This document shows, piece after piece, positions 9,944 through 19,804 of a stretch of DNA of 64,000 nucleotides. Within the stretch, counting starts at the first letter, position 1. Each line of letters opens with the position of its first letter. Location: NCBI GenBank assembly GCA_951640165.1, contig OX621256.1:2046001-2110000 (forward strand), in the 5' to 3' direction. The notes under the pieces were generated by a model, which saw nothing but the letters and a program-made list of their open reading frames with translations, made no database searches and had not been told where the DNA came from. The stretch is from Pseudoips prasinana (lineage: Eukaryota > Arthropoda > Insecta > Lepidoptera > Nolidae). Position numbers and translations under genes: made by a program.

Positions 9944-10109
9944 TTATCTTCTCCGTCGACTTAAAAACCGTAGCTGCGGCTAAGAAGGCTTCAACTGCAT
10001 CAGAGTTCTTTTTCCCGTCGTACATGAAGGTGCAGGATGCAAATGTTCCCCGTTTATTGGCCGTGATGGTACTAAGGAGTTGCTGGAACTGCTCGTTTGA
10101 CAGGAACAT
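9897..10109 (-). pseudogene. Arc-like Gag N-terminal part (frameshifted)
   Basis: This begins at the ATG at 10109 (MFLSNEQFQQLLST), about 75 bases downstream of the 5' LTR and primer site on the minus strand, and reads GTFASCTFMYDGKKNSDAVE and FKSTEKISDSDALQ. It leaves frame near 9920, where a run of four C suggests a one-base insertion. The same domain resumes in the frame of the 8690-9943 ORF. Upstream in-frame codons run into the LTR and are unlikely to be used. The residue pattern is that of the capsid N-lobe of Ty3/Gypsy and insect Arc Gag. Confidence 0.8.
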
Positions 10110-10165
10110 CTTGATTTCGCGATGTGGAAGACGACGTAAGTTTATGATCTTGATGTCTGGATTCG

Positions 10166-10183
10166 GCTTCGCGTTGTGCGCCA
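10166..10183 (-). promoter_or_regulatory. primer binding site (tRNA-Lys type)
   Basis: Directly inside the 5' LTR the minus strand reads TGGCGCACAACGCGAAG. This resembles the TGGCGCCCAACG primer site complementary to the 3' end of tRNA-Lys that Ty3/Gypsy elements use. Confidence 0.65.
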
Positions 10184-10186
10184 GAT

Positions 10187-10394
10187 TGTCACAGGTTTGC
10201 ACGAACAAACACAAGTCAAAACGAAACTGTCTTTATTGAATGCAATACTTTTACTACTAACAAACTATAGTGTACTACAGAACAGGGAGCGGGACCCCGT
10301 GCGTGTGCTAGCGTATAACTGGTACTCAGAGCTGTCCAACCAGGAAGGTCGAAGCAGTCCGAGAGCGCAGTTAACTCTGCCTGCGCAAGTGCGC

Positions 10395-10443
<49 letters not shown>

Positions 10444-10816
10444 GTGACGCGTGCAGTTAGCCTCTCGGCTTTTACTGCTTCACCGGACAGTAGGGGTGAG
10501 CGTGGGCTCTAACCGGCCTAGCAAATATAAACTACAAACTAAGTACCCGCGCCGGAGGGCGCCCCCTGTGGGGCTCGAACCTCGGCTCTGGGCGGATACT
10601 GACGGGGAGAGGGCGAGAGATCATGGTTTTTAGGGAGTTTAGTGCAACTTTCGCTCTACGTTAATGACATGAGCCTGCGCACACGCCGGTGGTCGTGTTT
10701 TATAGGCGCCGGCCGGCCGGCCGGCGGCGCACGGTGGGGCGGCCGCTTGCGGGGAGGCCACGCCCAGTATGACGTAAAGATGCCTCAAGCGCTCGGGAGT
10801 TGTAGATTTTGTTACA
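10187..10816 (-). repeat. 5' LTR
   Basis: 630 bp, TGT...ACA. It shares its first 433 bp with the 3' LTR but contains a T43 run (10399-10441) where the other has about ten T. On the minus strand CCTATAAAACACG near 10700 is a good TATA box. The middle carries a SINE-like module with a B-box-like GGGGCTCGAACCTCGG. The (GGCC)n tract at about 10708-10728 is notable. Confidence 0.85.
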
Positions 10817-11072
10817 ATAGCTAAAATTTAAAATTTTGATAATGAAACCTACACATGTACCTTGACAATAACTTAATTTAAGTTAGTTCAATATCGTTAC
10901 TGTTATAAAATAAATCTTATTGTAAATTATTTCCTACAATCCGTGTACCTAAATATCTATATGTACCTAGAAATAATTATAAATTAATTATATATTACTA
11001 CGAATATGTTCTGACTATTTACAAGCGCTTTTTTAAAGTCTATGTGAATAAAAACATTTTTTATTTATTTTT
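10817..11072 (+). mobile_element. RTE-type LINE 3' end, family A copy 2 (right part)
   Basis: Continuation of the copy broken at 7578. It runs from ATAGCTAAAATTT to GTGAATAAAAAC and a T-rich tail. Confidence 0.75.
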
Positions 11073-11164
11073 ATTTAGACAATCACGTAACCGATGTATT
11101 ATATGTAACACTTCGCGCTTTTACGTTGCTTTCATAAGCAACCATATTTAATATCACTAGTATA

Positions 11165-11515
11165 GTAATATCCTGGGACATAATTCACACACGGCTAGCT
11201 GATCCCAAACTAAGCAGAGCTTAGTACAAGCTCTGCCTGCCCTAAATATCTCCACAATTGGCGGGAATCCAGCGGCTTTATGGATGAATGAACCTTGTAG
11301 AAATAGTAATAATAATAATTATTATAACCTGGGGCATTATTCACACAAGCCCATCTGATCCCAAACCGAGCAGATCTTGTACCATGGAAACCAGATAACT
11401 GATATATTACATATACTACATTTTTTTTCTATATACATACTTATATAGATTATTACAACCAGAGTCAGGACAAACAGACATGTTCATGCTCACAAATATT
11501 GAACCCTTTAATCAT
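11165..11515 (-). repeat. two truncated family 2 SINE fragments
   Basis: ATCCTGGGACATAATTCACAC..CCCAAACTAAGCAGAGC at 11168-11222 and a second, longer copy from 11327 (CTGGGGCATTATTCACAC) to about 11500 (ACAAACAGACATGTTCATG). Both lack the tRNA-like head. A short RTE-tail motif (AAATATCTCCACAATTGG) lies between them. Confidence 0.6.
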
Positions 11516-12843
11516 GTCAATCCCTATGCTTGCAGTCATGGACACGTGCAGATGTCATGCATTTTTTAAATAATTTAATACATAAAGAAAATTTACGGTC
11601 ATGCCGTCAAGTTTCTTTATGTAATAAAGATGAATCGGCGAATGTGTGTCTATATATATATCATAGTAATCAATACGGAATAAATAAATATATAAACATA
11701 ATATTATTTTCTTAAAAACTGACGATTTAGTAATCGTCATACAAGTGGTAACCCTAATTTCAGAGGCACACGACAATCGGTAATTTTGTTAGCGGTTGTA
11801 ATAATTATTATAACGGCAACCTTGATGTTATTATGTGTAGCGAGAGTACGCTTGGCAACACCCGTATGTGCTTTTTACTAGATTTAGTGGTGAATTTTGC
11901 TAAATTTGAAAAAGTCTTTTAAGTGTTTGAAAATTAAATTGTAATAATGAAAATCATCCAGATGTGCACCACTACGCTGCAAACTCTACTCAAATCTGGA
12001 CAATTATAACAATTTGTTATAACAATTTGAGGTCCAGATTTGAGTCCAGACTTGGAGATTGAACGCGCAGTAGCAGCCATTTCTTTTCGGATATTGGTCT
12101 TTAACTGAATCTCGGCGTTTTATTATTGCAGTAAACTCGATTATTAATGAATCTCCACAGAAAATAGTCTGGTGGTGTTATATCTGGTCATGAAATATCA
12201 CCTCGACGCAATATGAGTCTCACTGCAAACTTCTAGTTTACGACAGCCATTGAATCATTCGATGTATGGCATATCACCATGTTAAAATCATGTCGCTCAA
12301 TAGTAGGCTACTTAATTTTATATCCAGCTAATAAATACTTGCAGCTGCGAGAAGATAAATCTCATTACATAGCTGTGTATCGTTCGGAATTGACAGTCAC
12401 GGATTGTCGTCTTTAATTAATTAATTGTTTCTACTGCTTTTAGTTGGGAGCCGAACCAGGAGATTCATATTTTCTGTCTTATGCTTTAATCAATTTTTAA
12501 GTACTCTGGACTTATAACGAAAATCTGTTGGACCCGAGAAACTCTCCATGACACAAAATTTCCGAGAATCGAGCAACTCATTTTTACCCTCGTTCGTTGC
12601 TCGCTCATACTGTACCAATGAAATAAATTTTAAAAAATGCTCTTTAAAATCGTACATATATTTTTCTACTCTTTATATTTAGCCTTAAATCGGCCAACGA
12701 GGTCGTAAAATTTTAATTTACGGCTTTAAATCTTGGTCGTGATTTGTGGTGGTACACTGGCGAACCAATAAGTTATTTATCTACAAAGGCATCTTATTAT
12801 AATCTTAATTATAATATTTTAAGCTATTTTTTTTACTTATTTA
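11516..12843. other. no recognised gene; hairpin at 11989-12044
   Basis: About 1.3 kb without a credible reading frame. The arms CTCAAATCTGGAC (11989-12001) and GTCCAGATTTGAG (12032-12044) form a perfect 13-bp stem around a 30-base AT-rich loop. A weaker inverted pair lies around 11577-11625 (TACATAAAGAAA/TTTCTTTATGTA). Confidence 0.5.
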
Positions 12844-15800
12844 AATAAATAATAAATAAATAAAAAAGCCATTTAATTCCATATTTCCAAGATACATTTC
12901 AAATGTTATAGTTTATTTATTTGTTGAAATATGGACCCCTTTTTGGGTAAAGGCCTCCTCCAGCTTTTTCCACAGATCCCTGTCCTTGCCTGTATGTGTC
13001 CAGTCGTTTCCTGACACATGGATAATGTCATCAGCCCACCGTCTTACAGGTCTCCCAACATTCCTCTTTCCCTGTGTAGGTTTCCATCGTGTGCTTTCTA
13101 TGGTTCATCTTTGATCAGTGTAGCGTGCGATGTGTCCAGCCCACCTCCATTTAAGTTTGAGTGCATGTGTGAGAGCGTCAGTTATTTTAGTTTTTTGTCT
13201 AATATGTGTGTTCTTTACTTTGTCTATTTTTCTTAGCTTCAGCATGCTCCTTTCCATAGATGTTTGGGTACATTTAATTTTTTGTTTGACTTTATTGGTA
13301 TAAACCCAAGTCTGGCAACCGTACAGTAAGCATGGTAAAAGACATGTGTCAAATACTGTCTTTTTTAAATGTAGACTATAATTTCCTTTTAGAATTTCCT
13401 TCAGTGACCAGAATTTTTTCCAGGTTATGTTGATTCTACGTGACACTTCTTCTTCATTGCTGGACTTGAGGAATGATAACTGCTTCCCTAGATAGATATA
13501 GCTGCTGACGTATTCTATATTATTTCCATTTACAACTTTAGGTTTTTTTTGGCTATTGGTCATTATTTTCGTTTTACTTGCGTTCATTTCTAAACCTATT
13601 TTTGAGCTTTCACTATCCAACGACATCATCATTTCCTCCAGATCCCTAGGAGTTTCGGCTAATATAGCTATATCGTCAGCGAACCTCAGATGGTTTAGAT
13701 ATCGTCCATTGATTTGTACTCCTTTTTTAGACCATTCTAATTTTTTAAATATATTCTCGAGCACTGCAATAAATAGCTTTGGTGACAATGGGTCGCCTTG
13801 CCTTACTCCACGTTCAATGTTTATCTCACTTCCTCTGACTTCCAGCTTTACCTTACTTGTACTGTTTGCATAAATATATTTCAGGATGTTAATATATTTT
13901 TGATCCACTTCGGAATGTTGCAATGCATTCCAGATCGAACAGTGGCTGATGCTATCAAAGGCCTTGCTATAGTCGATGAAGGCCACATAAAGAGGTTTGT
14001 TATGCTCTCGATATTTTTCTATAATTTGCTCCAGGCTCTGTATATGGTCCATTGTGCTGAATCCTGATCGGAAACCCGCTTGCTCTATTGGCTGGTGTTT
14101 GTCAATGTCTTGTGTTATTCTTTTTAAAAGTATTGATGAAAACAGTTTGTATGAGCTTGCTAGAAGGCTTATGGGTCTGTAGTTACCAATATCCAGCAGA
14201 TTGCCTTTTTTAAAAATGAGAATAATGTCCGAACTACACCATTGGCTTGGAACGGTTTCTGTTTCTAATACCATGTTAAATAGCTGGGATAGATGTTGAG
14301 TTAAGGTTGGTGCTCCAATTTTAAGGACTTCATTGCAAAGCCCATCTGGGCCAGGGCTCTTTTCAACTTTTAACCGTTTTATGTGTTCGTATACTTCAGA
14401 GTTTTCAATTGGTTTGATGCTAGTAGTTGCATGATTGCCTGAAATTTCGATTTCGTGATTGTTTCTTTTCTTGTATAATTCTTTATAGAAGTTTGTTGCA
14501 TGGTTTACAACATCTTTCCTTGATTTGGTTACGGTTAATTCTGTATTTTGTTCAAGTTTTTGTATCCATGTTTTGTGTGTAGCTAATTCTTTGTAGGCTT
14601 TTTTGGTACTTCTAAAGTTGTTAATGTTCCTTGTGATGACTTCTTGTCTATGTTTAATGTAATCTTTCCTGATCGATCTATTAGCCTGTTTATACATTTT
14701 ACTGAGTTCATGTTTCATATCCTTGTTTTTATTCTTAGTATGTATCAACTCGGTACGTTTTTTAATTAATTGTTTTGTTTCTTCGCTAAATATTTTATGT
14801 TGTACTTGTTTGGTTTCTTTACATGATCTCAGGCTGTGTATTATAGTATTTTCCAGATAGTTATAATAGGTTTGAATATTGGACTTTTCTTCTTTGGTAT
14901 TTATGCTTGTTTGTAGATTTGCGATATATTTTTTGATTTCGTTATCTGTTTTCGGAATATTGAGTGATGTTCCAAAGGTTTTTCTGCTTTTTATTGGGTG
15001 ACTTAGCCGTACTGTTGCTCGTAATAGCCTGTGGTCAGAAGGAAACTGCGTGTTTAGTACTTCAATATTTGTTATTAGTTTCGGATTATTTGTCATTATG
15101 AAGTCAATTTCATTCTTTGTTTTCTGATCAGGTGATATCCAAGTCCATCTGCGATTCTCTTTTTTCTTAAAAAATGTATTCATTATTGATAATTTATATT
15201 GAAAGGCATAATTTATAAGACGGTCACCTCTATTATTATTGACTCCAAAACCGTATTGACCTAATACTGGATAGTGATTTGTTTTAGGACTTCCTATTTT
15301 TGCATTGAAGTCTCCCATGACTATGACTTTTCCCTCAGTTTGTATATGTGCTGTTTCTATGTCTTGGTAAAACTGGTCAATTTCGTCTTCGGGTGATCTC
15401 TCCGTAGGTGCATAGGCTTGAATGATTGATATAGAAAAACATTCGAATTTTAATTGTAGAAGAGCTACTCTTTCGGATATTCCTGTAAAGTTAATAATGT
15501 TGGTTTTATATTTTTTCTTAATTAGAAACCCCACTCCGTGTAGGCCTTTAGTTTGTCCGATATAGCAGAAGATGTAGTTCTGATGTTCTTCAATTTTACA
15601 GCCCATTTTTCAAACTTCTGAGAGTCCTAGAACATCACATTTTATGTTTTGCAGAGCATGGTTCAATTCGAGGTACTTTTGTGTAGAAGATAGTGATCTT
15701 ACATTATAAGTACATACCTTTAAGGTTTTTACTATGTTGTTGTCTTTTTTCTTAATAGGTGGAGGGTGATGGTCTGATTCTCCACGATGACCAATTGGGT

Positions 15801-16941
15801 TGGAGAATGTTAAGTTTTTATTGTTATTTAGTACTTGCTTCTCTGTTTTATTCCGGTGGCTGATGATATTATCCTATGCTTTTCGATCTGGAGTTAGTTT
15901 TTCAGACGGTAAGATGTTGAGGGAGTTGCTTCTATTCCTCATCACATCATACGCATTTCTTCTATTTGTTTTGATTGTGAGCTGTTGTTTTCGAGGCTGT
16001 TCGGTTGCATTGGGAGAGATTTACTGGTCTCTCTTACGTTTCTCATTCCCTGGTCTACTCTCTTTAATAATAAGTTTATCATAGTTTATAAATGCAAAGT
16101 GCCCCTTCTCCCTTTCCTCTTCAAGTTTTGGCTGTAATTCTTTCCTTTTGTCAAGGACCTCCTTTGGATAATCTTCTGAAGCATAAGTATCTTTGAATTT
16201 CTTTTTGTTCCTCATGATATCCGTTTTCATCCAGTTGTTAACGAATGATATGAGTATGGGCCTTCCCTTTTCATTTTTCGTGGCATTTTTGCCAATTCTG
16301 TGTACTAAATTTATGTCTCTGCCTTCGACTGTAATACTTAATTCTTCTTTGATCTTCTTTATCACTATTTCCATGAGATTAGTAGGGGATGTCTCGCTTT
16401 CCTTTATTCCATATAAAATTATATTATTTATTCTTCTATGTTTTTCTAGGTGGTATATCTTTTCTTTCAATATCTCATTTTCTGTTCGTATTTCTTGTAG
16501 TTCTCGTGTAAATGGTAGAAATTTTTCATCCATTTGCTCAATTATATCCTTTGTTTGTTTTGTCATTTCAAGTTTCATTTGGTCGAACAATATTTGGAGG
16601 TTTTTATCCATTTCAGTGTCAGTGCGTGAAATGGAACAATGATAAACAATTTATTTACTGTAGCAACACTGCACTGTAGTTGTCTATAGTCTTTGGTTTG
16701 GGTTATGTTCTGATGACACTGACAGATAACCTAAAAGTAATTTCTGATTTTGTCCACTTGAAAATGTTGTTGTTAACACAGTTTCCACTTAGTTTATACT
16801 GTTTATAATGCTCAGCGGTACTTTTCGCGCAGAAATTTGATGTTTTTACACAGGATACAATGGTATTTACACTATATTCTTATTATGCACAGAGCTCGAT
16901 ATCAATACGTGTTTACGTCAAGACAGCCGGAACCGGAAAAT
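12844..16941 (-). mobile_element. near-full-length RTE-like non-LTR retrotransposon
   Basis: Minus-strand element of about 4.1 kb between 17-bp direct repeats (T8 then ACTTATTTA) at 12827-12843 and 16942-16958, the candidate target-site duplication. The 5' UTR is about 330 bp, the 3' UTR is short, and the tail is (ATTT)n. One continuous reading frame fills the middle. Confidence 0.8.
12913..16611 (-). pseudogene. RTE-like polyprotein: ORF1 plus endonuclease and reverse transcriptase, four in-frame stops
   Basis: The frame runs 1232 codons with no frameshift. It is broken by TAA at 16021-16023, TAG at 15874-15876, TGA at 15610-15612 and TGA at 13105-13107, and has a natural TAA at 12913-12915. 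The first 196 residues form a coiled coil (about 1-75) followed by an L1-ORF1-like domain (INNIILYGIKESE, VHRIGK). After a linker the endonuclease shows CTYNVRS, YAPTERSPEDE, GDFNAKIG and SDHRLL. The reverse transcriptase shows GFRSGFSTMDH, FIDYSKAFDS, GVRQGDPLSP and LRFADDIA (FADD near 13673-13684). The end carries WRWAGHIARYT and RWADDIIHVSGNDW. The protein would copy its RNA into target DNA. Each stop is one transition from a sense codon (Gln, Arg or Trp). Confidence 0.85.
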
Positions 16942-16958
16942 TTTTTTTTACTTATTTA

Positions 16959-17110
16959 CGTAAGTTAAATAAATCTACAAGTAGGTACATCTACTTCACA
17001 CGCTTTGCATTATTTAGATAAGCAAGTTTAAGGTAAGAAGTGTTTACCACACACATATAATAAGTTACTTAATTAAAATTTTAAAAAACATACGATATTC
17101 TTTAAATTTC
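16959..17110. other. AT-rich spacer
   Basis: Short AT-rich DNA with no recognised feature. Confidence 0.3.
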
Positions 17111-17114
17111 ATCG

Positions 17115-17410
17115 TTTTTTAGGGTTCCATTCTCAAAGGGTAAAACGGGACCCTATTACTAGGACTTTGCTGTCTGTCTGTCAGTCCGTCAGTCAGTCAC
17201 CAGGCTGTATCTCATGAACCGTGATAGTTAGATAGTTGAAATTGTCATAGATGATGTATTTCTGGTGCCGCTATAACAAAAAAATCAAATAAAATAAATA
17301 TTTAAGGGGGCTTCCCTACAACAAAGCGAATTTTTTATTCGTTTTTATATATAATGGTACGGAACCCTTCGTGCGCGAGTCCGACTCGCACTTGGCCGGT
17401 TTTTTGTGAT
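17115..17410 (+). repeat. dispersed repeat ending in GTCCGACTCGCACTTGGCC
   Basis: It starts TTTTTTAGGGTTCCATTCTC, carries a CTGTCTGTCTGTCAGTCCGT tract and ends GCGAGTCCGACTCGCACTTG before a T run. A longer diverged member lies at 48905-49475, and a short inverted piece at 41085-41122. No terminal repeats are evident; class unknown. Confidence 0.6.
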
Positions 17411-17880
17411 TTTGTCACCTTTAATAAAGTTAATTCTCTTTTTTATTCGTTAATTATTATCATTAAAGGTTCGAATAAACATTTAAGAATAAATATTTTT
17501 TAAAAGCGTTTCTATTTGATAATAAACCGCTTAAATCGCTTGAGTCACATTACGTGCGCTGAGTGTATTTATATTTATTTATTTAACTTATATGGAACCA
17601 AAAATAAGTATCAAAATCGGTACAAAACAGTATTCCATTACAACAATTTATGAAACCGTCTTAAATGCATATGTAGGTCCCGGTTTTCATGGAAATATCT
17701 TTGACAAGCAATGCGTTACTTATGTGTCTATATTTCTTTCATAGTGGTTTCTTTGGTTATTCTAGTGCCAGAGTTGTTGAAACTGCCCCTTAGGCTCCTG
17801 ATACCTATGGTTACAACCGGGACCGACAGCTATTTAAGTGCCCCATAAATGGTTGTTCTGTTTCTGAATGTGCTATTTTT
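17411..17880. other. no recognised gene
   Basis: AT-rich. About 17410-17545 (TTTGTCACCTTTAATAAAGT, then AATAAACCGCTTAAATCG) recurs at 22875-23000 (TTTGTCACATTTAAAAAACT, then AATAAACCGCATAAATCG). It is therefore a low-copy dispersed repeat of unknown type. Confidence 0.4.
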
Positions 17881-18128
17881 TGACGGTCACCGTAGCCTAG
17901 TTGGTAGTGTTCCTGCCTACGAAGCTGGTGGTCCTGGGTTCGAATCCCGGTAAGTGCAAATATTTGTGTGATGAGCACGAATATTTGTTTCTGAGTCATG
18001 GATGTTTTCTATGTATTTAAGTATTGATCTATCTATATAAGTATGTATACCGTCGCCTGGTACCCATAGTACAAGCTTTGCTTAGTTTTGGGCTAGGATG
18101 ATCTGTGTGACTTTGTCCCTAGATATAT
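17881..18128 (+). mobile_element. tRNA-derived SINE, family 1
   Basis: The head holds RNA polymerase III boxes: A-like TAGCCTAGTTGG and B box GGTTCGAATCC. The body includes GATGAGCACGAATATTTG and the tail CTAGGATGATCTGTGTGAC. Five other copies lie at about 23870-24275, 40689-40935, 55857-56100, 56720-56972 and 61238-61485. Confidence 0.85.
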
Positions 18129-18373
18129 TTTTTTATTTCTCCTTGAATTGTATGTTAGTAAAGAAGTCCCCTGCTATAAAGAATGTTAAACGGGCGTGTC
18201 ATTTAAAAATATAAAACTTAATAAATAATAACAAATTAAATAAATATTTTCAATTTAGTAGATATTATCGCCAACTAAATTAATCATATGGTTACATGTC
18301 ACTATCAATTACGACAAAGTATCTCTAATAAGTAATCTGTACAATTATTCAGACTTAAATTATATGTAGGTAT

Positions 18374-18504
18374 AGACGCCAGCACATCTAGCTACTCCAA
18401 TCTGTCAAATTCCTTTTATAGATTTTCTACTTTATCTCATAAGCATAAGGTTCATTTCATTGGGGATATTTGACAGATTGGGGTAGCTTGATGTGCTGGC
18501 GTCT
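18374..18504. mobile_element. 131-bp MITE with long terminal inverted repeats
   Basis: AGACGCCAGCACATCTAGCT..AATCTGTCAAAT is mirrored by ATTTGACAGATTGG..GATGTGCTGGCGTCT. A second, slightly shorter copy lies at 51663-51778. No coding capacity. The target duplication is not clear. Confidence 0.75.
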
Positions 18505-18809
18505 GTACCAACACTTATGATAGATAAATAAATATCATACAAACAGTTAAGAAAATATCGTATCATCATATGGCACAAAAAACTGTCACATATGGCAAAT
18601 ACATAAATGTCGTTTACATCAAAGAGCAGTAGGTACGACTTATGGCAAAAAATGTATGAAGTATGGTTCATAAACTCTGTTCATACCAAAGAGAATAAAG
18701 TTTCCATTATGGCAAAATAATTATCAAATATGCGTAATAAGTTAATCACATATAAGATAAATACTTCTCTTACATGTGATTAATTACTTTTATTGTATCA
18801 TATTAATTA

Positions 18810-19340
18810 CTAGCTGTGCTCTGCGGTTTTACCCGCGTTAAACTTTATAAATTATAATTATGTATGATATCGTGTTAAATTGTATGTGTTGATACAATTT
18901 CATTTATATTGACTAAATTTTTTTTTTTGGCTAAATTAATATTGGCGACAAACGAGCAAGTGGGTCACCTGATGGTAAGTGATCATCGCCGCACATGGAC
19001 ACTCGCAACACCAGAGGAGTCACGGGTTCGTTGCCGGTCTTTAAGAGTCAGCAAACAAGTGTTGCTGACGCTTCCCCCCACCCCGATGAGCTCTGGCGAC
19101 CTTACTCACACTCAGAAACACAACATTAAATTATTAAGGAATGTCTTCTGTAAGGTCCTTAGGTTGTACTTCCCCAGTCGGGCTGCTCATCGAGAGAATG
19201 AACTCCTTCCTCTCTTAACCCAGGGTATCAGCTAATTCCATACCAAATTTTGTTAAGATCGTTTCAGCAGTTTAGACATGAAGAAGTAACAAACATACTT
19301 ACACACTCACACACACACTTTCGCCTTTATAATATGTGTG
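18810..19340 (-). mobile_element. non-autonomous Helitron-like element
   Basis: The 3' end on the minus strand is GCGGGTAAAACCGCAGAGCA then CAGCTAG|T, hairpin plus CTAG. The other end, near 19335, carries the ATTATAAAGGCGAAAG block seen in related copies but has lost the TC terminus. The middle (about 18930-19240) contains a common lepidopteran module, GTGGGTCACCTGATGGTAAG then ACCAGAGGAGTCACGGGT. Confidence 0.6.
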
Positions 19341-19344
19341 TTAT

Positions 19345-19742
19345 TAATTTATAACTTGAATGAACATATTATTCAGACCGAAAAAAATAGTTACATTATA
19401 CTTTTCTTCGGGATTGGTACTTATCAAAAAAGTATGACCTAATAATAAATAAATACATATCATATCAATAGAAACTTGAAAAGGCAAAGAAGAAGGACAT
19501 AATATAATAGTTTTACACACGTATGTATGTGCTGTCAATATGCAGTTCACATTATGTTAATCTCGTTCAATGACTTACGTAAATTGAAAAGTTCAAAATC
19601 TGGGCGACCTAGAATAACATACAAGTTACTCACATGCAATGCCAGCTTGTTTTTAAAATGCCACCACTTACAACGGCCCTATCATTTCCAGCCCTTGTCC
19701 CACTTTTAAGGAGCCAGCTAGAACAGAACGTCGTGGATTTCA
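19345..19742. other. no recognised gene
   Basis: AT-rich sequence and part of an unclassified block (about 19600-19742) just before the LINE tail. No coding frame. Confidence 0.3.
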
Positions 19743-19804
19743 TAGTGTCTCTAAGAGAAAAGTTCAAAGAGGTTAACATTCTAACTGTACCATCTCAATA
19801 TATA

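Larger units (their letters stand above)
7579..10816 (-). mobile_element. Ty3/Gypsy-type LTR retrotransposon, internally deleted
   Basis: A 3.24-kb element on the minus strand, bounded by TGT...ACA LTR ends and a 4-bp duplication ATAG at 7575-7578 and 10817-10820. Order on the minus strand: 5' LTR (10187-10816), a TGGCGC-type primer site, gag, protease, a short RNase H remnant, and a 3' LTR (7579 to about 8011). Reverse transcriptase and integrase are missing, so it cannot be autonomous. It sits inside an RTE tail. Confidence 0.85.

Noticed and set aside
10451..10824. Two 60-codon frames
   Set aside because: They lie within the 5' LTR and are not in the sense orientation of the element.
17881..17960. 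tRNA gene
   Set aside because: A and B boxes are present, but the cloverleaf is not complete and the same sequence recurs six times with a shared non-tRNA body; it is a SINE head.
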